A DNA stretch of 64,000 bases from Hyphochytrium catenoides (Eukaryota > Sar > Hyphochytriomycetes > Hyphochytriales > Hyphochytriaceae): assembly GCA_900088475.1 (NCBI GenBank), contig FLMG01003035.1, positions 3,951-67,950 of the forward strand. The letters are read 5' to 3'. Within the stretch, counting starts at the first letter, position 1, and every line of letters begins with the position of its first letter. The position numbers were made by a program, and so were the translations under genes. A model generated the notes under the pieces. The model saw nothing but the letters and a program-made list of their open reading frames with translations. It did no database searches and had not been told where the DNA came from. Positions 1 to 12,902 of this stretch are shown one piece after another.

Positions 1-510
1 GAGAGAGAGAGAGAGAGAGAGAGTGTGTCGTGGTCACCACCTGCGTACCTACTGTTCACAGCTCATCATGGGATAGGATGAGAATTACAAGGGACAAGCC
101 CAGTCTTCCGCGCTCTCATGCAGGCGGCCCACTTCCTTTAATCTAACATAATATCAGGACAGTCGGCCCAACAAGCTACTGACAGTCATGAGACAGGCCC
201 CAGGTTTTCCAGCCTCGCTGCTCTCTCCGCTCATCATTCTGTTGCCTGCTGGGCGGATGCGCAGTGACCAGTCCTCTCATTCCCAAAATGCGGCTGGTAG
301 TCCTATGCTGTGAAGAGGGAGGAGGTCTTGAAGTAGCGAACTCCTAGGGAAGCGAAAGAGGGAGTCTTTCTTTCTCTTTCTCCTTCTCTCTCTCTTTCTC
401 TGTATGCCCTTCTTTTCTCTCTCTTTCCTCAAAAGTCGTCATTCTCTTTGTCCTTTTCTCTTTCTCTCTCTTCCTTCCCTCTTATTCTCTCTTTTCCTTC
501 GCTGGTCCCT

Positions 511-581
<71 letters not shown>

Positions 582-582
582 C
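511..582. repeat. (CT)n microsatellite
   Basis: A nearly uninterrupted dinucleotide CT run with a few TTT interruptions, embedded in a wider CT-rich tract from about 361. Open frames across it encode only Ser-Leu repeats. Confidence 0.9.
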
Positions 583-1256
583 AACTAGGAAAGCTAAAAC
601 AGTAGTTCATCCGGTGTGTCAAAACCAAGCCAAACCAGGCGTTTCAGTTCCGCCGTAATAATCGTTTCCACACATCACAACTACAACACACCCTTCGACC
701 TGGGGGATTACAATCGCCCAAATGGTTATTAGCTTCCAGGTATACCCCAGGAGTTGAAGGCCCCTGACATGCGACAGTCTCCCCTCGTCATCGGCACATC
801 ATCTCTCCAAACTCAAACACAGTACTTGGTCACAATGAGTTCAATTATTTCATTCAATGCTGAAATGTTCGTTTCTGATATGTGCTATGGGAACCTTATG
901 ATGTGCTGATTGTTTCACCGGTTTATTGCATAGTTTGCACGTGGTGTGTGAATTTCAACGTGCCCTTTCCCATAGACCGGACACATACAGCAGACCACGA
1001 GTTTCGGCGTTTGGGCTTTTTCCCCGTCATCAAAGGTACAAGTAACAATGGCAGGACCCAGCCTCCTGAGATCGTCGCACTTTGGTAGGCCATGTATGGT
1101 TATCAAGGGGGTTAGTAAGATGGGTGATAGGAGAGCTATAGGATCCTGTGATAGTCGCATTCTTAGGTACTGAAGCAAGAGGCAGGTTTGGAAGGATTTG
1201 AAGAGCCTCGGCTGTCGGCTATGCTTCACTGGTCTCTGGGTTCTTTTTGGTCCTCT

Positions 1257-1258
<2 letters not shown>

Positions 1259-1290
<32 letters not shown>

Positions 1291-1471
1291 TCTCTATCTG
1301 TCTCTGTCTCTCCCTTCCTCTCTCTCCCTCTCCCCTCCTCTCTCTCCCTCTCTCTCTCTTTCTCCTCTCTCTCTTTCCCTCCCTCTCTCTCTCTTTCTCT
1401 CTCTCTCTTTCTCTCTCTCTGTCCCCTCCTCTCTCTCCCTCTCTCTCTCTTTCTCCTCTCTCTCTTTCTCT

Positions 1472-1512
<41 letters not shown>

Positions 1513-1525
1513 TTTCTCTCTCTCG
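1259..1525. repeat. Long imperfect CT-rich tract
   Basis: About 265 bases of almost pure pyrimidine, built from CTCTCT runs interrupted by CCCTCC, TTTCTC and GTCTCT. Longer sub-blocks recur within it, for example the CCCCTCCTCTCTCTCC block near 1331 and again near 1424, which suggests internal duplication. Frames on either strand give Ser-Leu or Arg-Glu repeats and are not genes. Confidence 0.9.
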
Positions 1526-4500
1526 TTTGTGATGAGGGAAAGATCATGCAACTCGCCTCCTCTCGCCTGTAGCCCTACGCTTCTTTGGTGTCTTCTCATG
1601 TTTGGTCGTGCTGTTCTTCTTCTTATCATCAATTCTTCTTCCTTGCTGGCCCATCTTCAAGTGCCTCTACAGATGAACGCCTTTTCATCAATTGGGGCCA
1701 AAAGGCTCGAAGAGAGAGAGAAGAGGCCCAACAGTAGACGATGAATGCGCCAACCCTTTCCTCTTTCTCTTCCCTTCACCATCTGTCCAGTGGGTACCTT
1801 GCTGAGACTGATGACGACGCCAAACAACGATGCTACTTTGGCTATGAGAAGCATGACGATGAGTCCAACAGCAGAGAGCCGGCCGTTATGGATAAAGAGT
1901 CTCTTATGATGCCTGTCCCATTACTCATTCGTCCAAAGTGACCTGCTCAGGTCTGTTGTTCCTTGCACGACCAGACAGGATGAGGAGTGCGATGAAAGAT
2001 CGTGATGCTTCTTCCTTCTCATCATCCTCAGGAGAAATCGAAGAGAACTGGCTTTGATGAGGCACTTGCTTTCTTTGCGTTGCTGGCCTCGTTCTGCCCT
2101 AGCCAATCTTCCTCACAACTCCTCAGCAAGACGATACGCCACCAAGAAGATGGAACAGGTGCCACCAACAAGACTGAAAGGGAAGAGATGCCAGTTCTAC
2201 CTCTGGGCGAGTCATCGAGTCCAAAGTTAACACAGAAAAGTGGCGTCTTTCTTCTGCTTCAACCTTGTCTTCGCCTCCTTTGTTTCCAAGATGTCCGCCA
2301 CTTCAAGTGCTTCGTTCGTCTTCTTCTTGCTTGGGCAGCTCTTCTTCAGGACGTTCTCGCCTCTTCAAATCAACAGCAAAGCCTGCAGCACAACGGACAA
2401 GGGACGGTCCGTCATTAGATGACTGTCCACTGCCCCTGCTGCTGTCAAAATTTAGAAGATGGCGATCCCAATAGGTCTTGCTACTTCTGTTGCAAAGGCT
2501 CTTCACGCGGCATCTTCTATGAATATCGCGTAAACAGCAAGCGTGGCGAGCGACAAGAAGTCTCTTCTCTTGGAGAGACGCAGGTGCTCGAGACAGGCCA
2601 AGAATGCTCTGAGATATCCCTGATACTTCTACCTTCTTCACTTGCGCTGTCGCCGCCATATCCAGGCTTCCAGCAACTGCAAGTAGACGAATCACCTACC
2701 GGTTATTAGCAGTTAGAGTGTTAGAGGCACATGAATGCTTGCATTTGCTGCTAGTCAAGGGGCCAGCGTTGCTGCAAGTTGGGATCCTAAGGAACTCAGT
2801 CATTGAATGACAGCAGCTCGGAACGTAGCTCCCTCTCCGTAGTCTCAATGACGGCACGAAAGGCGATAGTGCTTTCCCCAACCTACATAGAAGATGCACG
2901 AGCAAGAACCAACCCCAAACGCTGTCACCTTTTGATGAGCTACGCAGCCGCCGCCACCCCTTCCGATTTAGATATATTACTGTTGCTCCCCCATCATAGG
3001 CCGGTTGAAGATGCACACCAAGAAATCTTATGTCTATGTGCTTGTCTTTCCTTGCCCAAAACAGATAAATGTATGACAGCGGAGAAGGAACCGCCTCGGT
3101 TGTCTTCTTTCTACGCATCCTCGCCAACAATGACGCACTCGTAATATTATTAGAAGAGGTAGAAGACGGGAAGTGTTCATCGGATTGTTGCCGGTCAGAA
3201 GTGTATGAAGGTAGATCGTTACCCTGCTGCGCGGCCCGCATAATCTAGGAAGGAAAAGATGATTTGGTTTACCAAGGCGAGGGTTCTAGTGGTTGGCAGG
3301 AACTTATCCTAAGCGCACAACTACCGAAGGACTATCACTAGCTCCCTGGAGGCTGCTCATTCGATCCAGAGTGCCCTATTATGCTGTTCTTTCTCTCTGA
3401 GAAGAGAAATCTAGCATGTCTCTAGCAAACTAGCATAGGAAGCCATGCCGTTGCCATCTGTCTTCTGACTTTCTTATAATAAAGCAGTGCGATTTCCTTC
3501 ACGACGCAGGGCGGTGCTTCTAGTCCTTCTTGTCTCTAGGATACCGATCGACCTACGCACTAATGTTTTGTCGTGCCAATCCAGGAGCGACGGCCGCACC
3601 AGTGCCGCTAAGCTTATGTCAAGTCTTGATAAAATCTCTTGTTAACCGCGCATTCCTGGTTGGCTGCAACGCTATAGAAAGGTTACGCGGATTAGACCCG
3701 TCAGAAGGATTGACTGCTCACTTCTGGGCAGGAAGGTCCAGCACTCACTGCGCAGGAGCCTCCTCGTGCTGTGATGAACTCGCTGGCAGACAAAGGAAGA
3801 ATTTAAGGGCTCAAGAGTTGTGCGAGAGGGCTAGACCGCCATGTGTCCTCCTTTTATGGCAACACAAAGGTATCTTGACGAGTGTTCTAGCCATGAGGAG
3901 CGACTTATGAGAAGTGGGTCGCTTGATCAAGGACTTTGTTCACCTAGTGAGGCATGCGTCCCGCTTCCATCATGGAGACCGCATTTTCTTCTGGCTCGCT
4001 AGAGGCTAGAGCCTACTACTGTGAGGCTGCTGCTTCTCCTTGACTTATTGACACGCTTCTCCTCGACATTGACCGTCTTCTTGGTCACTGCTGCAGCGTG
4101 CTGAGTGCTGACGGATCTCATCAGGCTCCACTACGGCGAAGATCTGCATACATCGCCCTTGCTTGACTTGACCTTTGGCCAGACATTCACTTGTGTCTTC
4201 ACACCTCTGTAGAGGACCGCTAACGGTCAATTCCTAGCAAGCAGCTGGGGTAGCCGGTGACCGTCAGTTATACGAGCGTTACCGGCTATCTGCCGGCTGT
4301 TACCGCCATCTGTGGGTGGAGCTTCGAAGCGTCAATAATCTCCGTCCATCAGAAAGCTGCAGATTAGTCATCGCGTCTGCACCTTCCTCGCCTTCGCAGC
4401 AGACGGGGCGAGATAGGAACTTAGAGCTTCAGTCAGAGTCTAACTGGCATCACCTCCAGATCTATCGATGCAGGCGCAGCCCGGAACCCGCCATTCTAGT

Positions 4501-4569
4501 GCGAGGGATCCGTAGACGGCAGCCTCGGTGAGAGCCGACTCAAGGGCAATAAAGAAGAGTTAGCGCACC

Positions 4570-7214
4570 ATGTCCGTCTCCACCTTGCAATTTCGGTAAG
4601 AAGCTGAGACATACCTAGATCACGAAAGAGGTTGGGGCGATAGGTTCTATGGGTTCTGACCTTTATCTTCACGTGCAGTTATGCTGTGGGTCTGAAGACT
4701 AGTGTGCAAGGCTCTCCAGCCTTCGTGGATGACACGCACGTCCTCTATGTTTCTGGAAACAATCTGATCCTCCACGACATCCAGACCAATGAGCAGAAGT
4801 ACATCCCCTCAAGCCCCACCTGTGAGTCTATTACCTGCCTCTCTGTCAGCCATGGGAACCGCTATGTGGCCTTTGGAGAGCTTGGCTGTCCCTCATCCAT
4901 CAGCATCTTTGACCTCCGAACCTTGAAGAGAAGGGCAACGGTTCCTTACCCGGAGAGTCATGGCAAAGCCTTCCTTGCGCTGGACTTTAGTATGGACGTA
5001 CAGTCACTGGCGGTCTTGGTATGTCTTGGGGATAAGCGCCATCTCCTTTCCTTTTCTTCACTGTCTTTCTCTGTCTCGAGCATGTGTCGACCGTTCTCCG
5101 TAGGGGAGCACCATGACTGTCCTTCTTAATCTCTCTCTCCCTTCGTCCTTTTCTGCTTGATATCTCCTCCGTCTATGTCAAGTTCTCCTGAAGGCGTACA
5201 GACGAAGCTCCAAATCTGTCTGTCTGTCTGCCTGTCTCTCTCTGTGTCTCTCCTCATAAACGAGAGCTCCTCACGCCGCCCACATCTCTTTGTATCTCCC
5301 TCTGCTCTCTTCTCTCTGTCCATAGTTGGAGGGCCCAGACTACCAAGTGGCCGTGTGGAACTGGTCCAAGGGCGTCCTCTTGGCCTCTCTTACGGACCCG
5401 ACGCTGGCAGGAGAGCCTTCTCAATACTCTGCGGCCTATGGTGCCACCTCACCAGCCTCTCCTAAAGCGTCAGAGGGCAGTGGCAAAGGGGAGGAGAAAG
5501 AGAGTCAGTCAGGTCCTGTCTCTCTTTCTCCTGACAAGTCAGCAGTCTTTGTCCCGCCCTATGGGAAGGGAGACAGATCTGGAAACGTCATCTGCGCCTT
5601 TAACCCCTCAGACTCGTCGATGCTCTGTGTGGGATCTAGCCATATCATCCGCTTCTTCCGAACTGTGGACGACGGACTTAGGTGCTTTTCCTTCCTAAGC
5701 TTTCTCTATTATCTTTCGCATCCACTCTCCTTATCTTGTCTTTTGCTTAAGTACTTGGCAATAAGACCGCTTCTCCATCTCTCTTAGCGATCACATCCTC
5801 CTTGATCAAAGTGTGTAGGCACGAGAGAAGCAAAGCACCTTAAAACTCTCTCTTCTCTCCCCTATCCGCTCCTGGTTATCCCTTTCTTCTTCGCAATATC
5901 TTTGCTTAGATTTCCCCTCGGTGGCCTTGTGTCTCACTCACTGTCGCTATTATCTCTTGAAGAACATTGCCTTCCGTAACTCCGGAGTCTAGTGAGTTCA
6001 CTGCCAGCACCTGGATGAGGACGAGATCGGACTGTATCATCGCCTCCAATGCCACTGGCTCTCTGGTCGTGCTCAAGGTAGGGTACAGAAGGCGATAGCT
6101 CAAGCTATTCAAGAGATTGGAAGGAGTAGGACGAGGGCTAGGTGGAAACGACTGGTAGGATGGGATAATGAGAAAACACGGAAAGCTTACCCTAGAAGAG
6201 TGAGATGTCGAAAGAGCTTGGTGGGCAGCGCAGGGTTGCCATCGAAAAATGACAGCAACAGCGCTTCATCTGGTTGAACTCTCTCTCATAAAAGTACATG
6301 CACAGGCAGGAGAGAAGGTGCTGGAGTATCCTTTACCCTCCTCTATTGAGAAGAGATGGATCTGCTCTATCGTAGAGACAAGCCGTGGGCTGCTGGTGTG
6401 CGGAATGCAAGGCGGGAGCGTTGTGGTGCTGGAGTGCAAAGAGACAGAGGACTCTATCTCTTTCTCTTTTCTAAAGCAAGTTTCTCCAGATGATAGCACG
6501 CCTCTTACTGCCAGGGTACGCGGTTGCGGAAGTCATCACTCTCTATCACTCGCCACTTGTCCAGTCTGATTCTTTAGCTTCTCTCTCTTCGATACGCTTC
6601 CTTTCTCTTCTCCTTGCAAAAAGCTCATAACCACGGCCCACCGTAGCTTCTTCTCCCAGCCGTTGTCGTTTTTCTTCCATCATTGCTGTGGCCGCTCACC
6701 CCTTTGTGTCTTATGTCTCAATCATCCGCTCCTTTGTTGGGCAGGTTGTCTCTCTGGCTGCAAACCCGGCAGGAAACCTCTTAGTCTGCATCTCCTCTCA
6801 CAGCCAAATGGCGAGCCTTAACATAGAGAAGACAGCGCTTCAGACTGCCTCGAAGCTCTCTCCTATGAGGATCAGCTACCATATAAAGGCGGTAAGGCGG
6901 ACTTTTGGCAGACTGCCAGACACTTCTCTATGTGCCTCTTCCTATATCTTAGTATAGAGAAAGAGAGCGTTACTGTCCATAGCTCCATGTTTTTCTTCGT
7001 GCACCAGGACCCTCTGCCTCTTACTCTCTTGGTCACTGCAGGAGCGCACTCCTTGTCACATTCTGGGGATGGATATATGCTCACGGAAGCCGCTGGTGGT
7101 AACTTGTGGCACTGACAAGACCGTTCGGACCTGGAACTTCCAAACAAACAAAGAGGAAGTTTACAAAGCCTTCGCTGAGGACGCCTACAGCGTCTCTCTT
7201 CATCCCTCAGGTAC

Positions 7215-7255
<41 letters not shown>

Positions 7256-10200
7256 ACAGAGAGGGAGAGAGAGAGAGAAGGCCCCAACGGCCGCGTAGAT
7301 AGACAGACATTCATGGATATAGTCTATCTTCGGAGCAGAACTGGAAATCTTTGAGGCAGTTGCACTCGCTGTGTATTCCTTCTTCAGAGTCGTTATAGAC
7401 TATGCCAGTGTCTCCCTAATCAGCCCGCTTCCTGTTTTCTCGTCGATCCTTGTTTGCTCGCTCTCTGTCATCTTCTGCTGCAGGTCTACTGCTGATCATA
7501 GGATTCACGGATAAGTTAAGACTGATGAGCATTCTGGCGGATGATCTCCGTTTGGTCCGCGAGTTCTCTATCAAAGGCTGTAAGGAGTGCAAGTTCAGGT
7601 GAGCGGTACCTCTCTCTTAGCTCTTGACGTCGGCATTGTTGCCTCTCGTCCGCTCGTTACCATCCTTGCTCTTCCCTACTCCGTACCTCGCTCCCTTCAG
7701 CCTTTTCACTCAGGACGAGCGTCGCTCATGTCCCTCTCGCTTTTTTGTCCAACAGTTTCTGGCCCGGTTCTCCCAGCGTTGCTGTCTCTCCCTTCCTCTC
7801 TCAGCGTTGCTGTCTCTCCCTTCCTCTCTCCTTTACATTGATCAAGAATGCGCACTGATGTGGTCCTCTCTCGTCCTCTATTGTCTTCCTTTAACTAACA
7901 ACGCCTCTGGTTAGCACGGGCGGCCACCTTTTCGCTGCTGTGAGTGGAAACCAGATTCAGGTCTACGGCACTGACAGCGGAGACCAAGTAGCGACTCTTC
8001 GGGGACATAATGGAAAGGTAAGCATAACGTCTAAACGCTCTTCTACCTTTGCCTCTCACTTCTGCCGTATACCGTGCTCTCTTCTCCATACTTCTTTCCG
8101 GGTTTGTTGGCCCAGTCACATCCTCGCACCTCCTGCGAAGGTTGAATTGAAAGGCTATCATGGCCTCGCCCTCATGGCTTGCAACTTTTGGTGGAAGTGG
8201 ACTCCCTGTCCGTTCCACCCTGCTGGATCCTCTTAGCTCACTGTCTATAGCTCTTTCCGCTCATCTGTGGCTCCCTTTCTCTTTTCCTTGACTCCGTCGT
8301 CACCGGTCTCAGGTTCGCTCCCTATTTTGGACTCCGGACGACTCTACACTGCTCTCCTCCGGGACAGACGGAGCGATCTATCAGTGGAACATGGAGCAGC
8401 ACGTTAGAGAGGCAGAGTGGGTGCGGAAGGGCATCACCTACTCCGCGGCCATCTGCTTGCAAAGCAGCGATAAGAAAGGCATCATTACCACGACGGTCTA
8501 TGCAGTGAGCTCCGAGGTGCGACTCTCCTGGAGGTCTTGCTAACTTCTAACTGTTTGTTATGGCGGCATGGTTCTTCTTTGAAGGGATGCTGTGAGATTG
8601 ATTATCTCCATGCGGTCCTAAGTGCTTTGCGTCGAAAAGTACTTCAATAGCTTTGCCTCTCTCAATCTCTCTCTTTGCCCCTCCTCTCTCTCTCTCTCTC
8701 TTTTGCTCTCTGCAACTCACATCTTTGTGAGGATAACGGTCTTTTAGATCGGCATTTGAGTCTGAGAAATCCTCCATGGCCCGCTGCTCTTGTTTGCAGT
8801 CCAAGCTGATGGAGATCGAGCTTCCGGCGGGGCAAGTCGTCCGAGAGATTGAGAGTGATGTTGTATTGGGCCAGGTGAGAGACTAATCTTCCTGATCTTA
8901 GCCGAGATTTTCTGATTTCTCAGTATATCTTATCACTCTGACCCAAGGAATATACCCTCTCTTCTTATTGGTCTGTTCCATTTTCGCGCTGCTCTCCTCT
9001 CTCTCTTTGTCGTTCTCTCTCTGTCTGTCGGACTCGAGGATTAGCTCTACCTACGCTCCTGAGTCGTCTCTGTCCTTCATTTATGTCTTCTATCCGCTCA
9101 CCTGTCTTTGCTATTATTCTTTCAGGTTGTCATTAGTCGAAATAAGAAGATGCTCTTCGCCTCTGTGGGCGGTGGGAGCAAGGCCGGTCGAGTGCGGGCG
9201 TACAAATTTCCTCCTTTGGGGTCCGAGTATAATGAATATAACTGCCTCACAGGACCAGGTCGCTATTCCTGCTCTCATTCATCCTTCTGCTTTTGAGCTC
9301 CACATTTCTTTCCTCTCGAGGCAGAGGTTCTACTTCTTAGAAGCTCAGACTCCGTACTTACTTCTTTTCGGGGGGTTGCTTTCTGGCTATCTTTGCAGTC
9401 TCCCGCTTGGCACTCAGCCGGGACGATCAGTTCTTGTTCGTGACTGGCGAAGACGGCTCCCTATACACCTTCGAAGTTCGGGACTTTGAGGGCCGGAGGG
9501 TGATTGACAGTGTGGAAGAGTACAGCGAGGAGGTTCTAATAAACCGCTCAGATCTGGAAGAGAAGAACCAGATGATGAATGAGCTTAAGGGCAAAGTGGA
9601 GGAGCTTAAGGTACGGAGAGGAGAAAGGAGAGGAGAGACAGAGGCAACAATCGGTTTTCAGAGGGAGCTATTCCCTTTATGGAGGGCGGCTAAGCCCTCT
9701 CTACCCCTTGACTAATAGTGGCCCCATCTCTCAGTTCTCTCACACGCTCTTAGTACACTGTCTTTCTTTCTTACTCATCTGTCTTACTCTCTCCTTCTAT
9801 GCTCGTTCTCGTCAATATACTTCAGGTGAACAATGACTACCAGATGCGCCTGAAGGACATGGCCTTCAGCGAAAAAGTGAAGGAACTGACTGAGAAATAC
9901 TCGCGAGAGCTGGAGTTGGAGCAAGCCAAGTATGACACACTGAGGGGGAGCAAGACAGAGATGGACCAAGCCTTCTCTCTCACATATAAGAAGTTGGAAG
10001 CCAAGCACCTGCATGACTTGCACGACTTAGAGGTGAAGTACCAGCAGCTGCTCATCAAGGAGGTGGAGAGACACAGGCAGCTCGGAGAGAAGAAGATGCA
10101 GAAGATCAAGGAGCATGAGGAAGCAAGGAAGGCTATCACAGAGGCCCATAAAAGGCAAAGAGCTTCTCTTCCACCTCTGTTGCTTACCTCTTCTTTGCTA

Positions 10201-11561
10201 TAGGATATATATGGCTTGCACTTGCTCTCTCTTCTTCCTCGCAAGCCTGTGTTCTCTGTGGGCCCTAGGTTTGCTATCCTAGACTTTGCATCTTCCCACT
10301 GACTTGGGGACTTCTCAGAAATGTGGAAGAGGTGATGAACGCCCATGAGTTGAAGCTGCGGACAGACGCGTCAATATTTCAAGACCTAAAGCAGGAGAAC
10401 GAGGTACTGGCGAGACAGTGCACAGAGTCCAAGCAGCAACTGGAGGAAGACGTAGACACGGAGATATACAGAATTAAAGCTAGGTAACAAGGACCGCGTC
10501 CCTTCTTCTTTTGCAGCAGTCATCAGCGACGATCTCTCTATTCGCATCTCCTCCTCTTCACACACACACTCTCTCTCTCTTTCCCAGGCTGTTGTTCTCA
10601 CTTTAAGCTTCCACTCTCTCCTTGTCTGTCTAGGTTCCAGCATATTCTGAATGCTGGGCGAGAGACTTCTCTGCAACTGAAGGGAGAGAATGGCATCATG
10701 AAGAAAAAGTTCAACGCGCTGCAGGGTGAGATCGAAGAGCAGAAAGAGGTGATGAAGATCATGGCGCAACAGCATAAGCAGCTGCTGCACGATATCGAAG
10801 GGCTTGAGCAAGAAATAGCAACATTGAAGAAGGAGATAAGGTACCTTGAAGAAAGAGAAAAACGTATATGAAGTCATCAGCTGCCTTCGGTCCCCGCTTC
10901 TCATTAGCTCTAGTCATCTTTGTTAAGGCCTTTCGTTGAGCCTAAATCTCTGCTGCTGATGGTGCTGCATACGTCTCTTCCTTGGATGTCTCTCAGTTCT
11001 TCAGTGATTGCGCCTTATAACGTATGCCGTCATACGCAGGGCCCGGGACGAGACGATTGGTGATAAAGAGAAGAGAATCTACGAACTGAAGAAGAAGAAT
11101 CAGGAGCTTGAGAAGTTCAAGTTTGTTCTTGATCACAAGGTAAGACGAAGTTAGGCGGCGCTACGACGACTGGAGGCAACAGAGGATAGGAGGACATGGA
11201 TGAGGGCGTAGCAACTCATTGAAGAAAGGAAGGATAGACAGGAGCTCTGGCCCTGCAACGCCGTCTAATCTCTTTCGGGTTCATTCTCTCTGTTAGATCA
11301 AGGAACTGAAGACTCAGATCGAGCCTCGTGAGCAGGAGATCGGGCGAATGAAGGAAAAGATCAAGCTTATGGATGCAGAGTTGGAGAAGGTAGGGCTCCC
11401 TCGCATCTCCTATCTCCCATGCTGGTCACCTTTCTTCTCTATCTGCTTACGCTGGCCAGGCTTCACTTGCTTTAGGTCATATTCCTTTTCACCCTACGTA
11501 CTGAGCATTATCATTTTCGGCTGCGGAGCTTTCTAGCTCTATCACTACACTGTCCCCTAGT

Positions 11562-11609
<48 letters not shown>

Positions 11610-11777
11610 CTTCTCTCTTTTACCCCACCCCTTACCTGGACACAGAGTTCCGGTAATGGGCGGTTGTGCATGTTGGTCGGTCATCCCCTCTCACCCCTTC
11701 TGCTTTTGCTAGGGTCTACTTTCCTTCACAGTTGGCTGAGTGAAGTTTATGAGAACTTATCTTACGCGGCACTTGCA

Positions 11778-11811
<34 letters not shown>

Positions 11812-12661
11812 CCTCTCAGTACCACACGACAAATGCGCACCTAGACGAGTTGATAGGAGAGCTCAGAGAGAAGCTGAACTCCCTGCAGCAAGACCTACTG
11901 AGACAGCGAAGGGCGATTAGAGATGGGGAGACTGCGTTCAAGAGGTGCCAGAGCGGCCTATCTGATTGTTTGGCGCTGTTGCAAGAGCCAGCACGCTTAA
12001 AAGAGAGAGTCCTGCAGTTGGCAGAGAATCACGCTGCTGACAATGGCCAAGCCATTGATGTTGACACCGATATAGAGGTAACGACAACGCACATAGAGAG
12101 AAGCTTGAGAGAATGGAGAGGGAGACAGTGACATCCGTGCCATGGCCTTGCCATATTTGATATGAAACTCATGCTTATCGCTATCCCACTCTCCTGCAGA
12201 AAGAGTACACTCGTCAGCGCAACCACTTGCGGAAGACCATTGAGACACTGCAAGCGCTCTACAGCCAGGAGATGAAAGCTCATGAGAGAGACAACCAACG
12301 TGTTGTGAGCGAGAATCTTTCTCTGATCAAAGAGATCAACTCTCTCCGTACCACCGTGTCCCAAGCCAAGCATAAATATCAGCAACTCGTCTCAGAAAGC
12401 GTCCTCTCGGCAACAATAGGCAAAGGGAAGAAGAAAGCCTTGGGCACTTCTTGTCCCTTGGCTAGCACAGGAGAAGGAGTAAGAGATGTGTCTGCAGCAC
12501 TCTCTCCTGGCCAAGGAATGGAAGAAGATCCACGCATCGTTCTGGAGAGCCAGAGAGAGACACTGAGCAGCCTGCGGGACATGGTTAAGAAGTATGAGGA
12601 GGCTATTGCTAAGGCACAACGGCCGCCTACAGGACCACAGAAGGCCGGAATTGAGGGTTAA
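4570..12661 (+). CDS. CFAP57: CFAP57 (WDR65), axonemal WD40-coiled-coil protein, 20 exons
   Basis: Exons: 4570-4595, 4679-5018, 5326-5681, 5963-6077, 6306-6515, 6745-6891, 7042-7210, 7484-7598, 7915-8017, 8313-8516, 8800-8874, 9126-9258, 9399-9610, 9826-10154, 10319-10483, 10634-10840, 11040-11139, 11297-11389, 11820-12077, 12200-12661. All phases agree and give 1272 residues, close to the roughly 1250 of animal CFAP57. The N-terminal half (to about residue 700) is a WD40 propeller, with blades such as [17 protein letters not shown] and [12 protein letters not shown]. The rest is coiled coil and keeps family signatures such as [30 protein letters not shown] and [10 protein letters not shown]. 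In the known family the protein acts in the axoneme, in assembly of an inner dynein arm subset. The start ATG follows CACC, and the next residues align with the family N-terminus. Intron 14 looks like GC-AG. Confidence 0.95.
7211..7483 (+). repeat. CFAP57 intron with (GA)n tract
   Basis: This intron carries a (GA)n run at about 7217-7280. It is the clearest case in the window of a GA rather than CT run on the sense strand of a gene. Confidence 0.8.
7774..7829 (+). repeat. Two-copy 28-bp tandem duplication in a CFAP57 intron
   Basis: The segment beginning CAGCGTTGCTGTCTCTCCC occurs twice, head to tail, with period 28, just upstream of the exon at 7915. It lies inside the intron and does not touch coding sequence. 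Confidence 0.9.
11565..11606 (+). repeat. (CT)n in CFAP57 intron 18
   Basis: A pure CT run inside the intron between exons 18 and 19. A second run at 11781-11810 sits directly against the acceptor of exon 19 and serves as its polypyrimidine tract. Confidence 0.9.
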
Positions 12662-12809
12662 TCTCTCTCTCTCGTCTTTGTATACCTTTCTCCTCTTCCT
12701 ATATTCTCTGTTTCCTCTCTCTCTCTCTCTCTCTCTCTCCATATAACCTTCGTGGGCGGTTTGCAATGCGTATAGATATGTGAAAGAGGATACGAGGTTT
12801 AAAAAGTAT

Positions 12810-12815
12810 AATAAA
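12810..12815 (+). other. Candidate poly(A) signal for CFAP57
   Basis: An AATAAA hexamer lies about 149 bases after the CFAP57 stop and before the convergent gene end at 12903. The position is typical, but the hexamer alone is weak evidence. Confidence 0.4.
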
Positions 12816-12902
12816 AGTGCTATGTTCCATAACTAGTGCTAGTCACTCATCCAGAGAAAGAGCGAACGAAGAGAGAGAGAGAGAGAGAGGGAGGAAAGGA
12901 AT

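Larger units (their letters stand above)
1..4569. other. Gene-poor 5' flank with CT/GA repeats
   Basis: I cannot support a gene here. The stretch opens with a (GA)n run at 1-23. It contains long CT-rich tracts near 360-582 and 1259-1525, and many short open frames that are mostly translations of those repeats. Around 1700-2700 the sequence is rich in TTCTTC/GAAGAA on one strand, and several frames of 60-140 codons overlap on both strands, none resembling a known family. A minus-strand frame at 2696-3241 (181 codons) is the longest non-repeat frame, but it has no recognisable domain or coding-like composition. The 300 bases before 4570 should include the CFAP57 promoter. I see no clear TATA box there. 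Confidence 0.5.

Noticed and set aside
915-1744. Open frames of 112-210 codons encoding Ser-Leu or Arg-Glu repeats
   Set aside because: They are translations of the CT/GA microsatellite on both strands. The same happens at 46181-47102, 54389-54869 and 58473-58909.
2696-3241. Minus-strand frame of 181 codons
   Set aside because: No recognisable domain, no neighbouring exons and mixed low-quality composition; not enough to call a gene.
5979-5994. An apparent 16-base intron in CFAP57 near TCTAGTGAGTTC
   Set aside because: Choosing the acceptor at 5962 puts the exon in another frame that is open throughout and matches CFAP57, so no tiny intron is needed.
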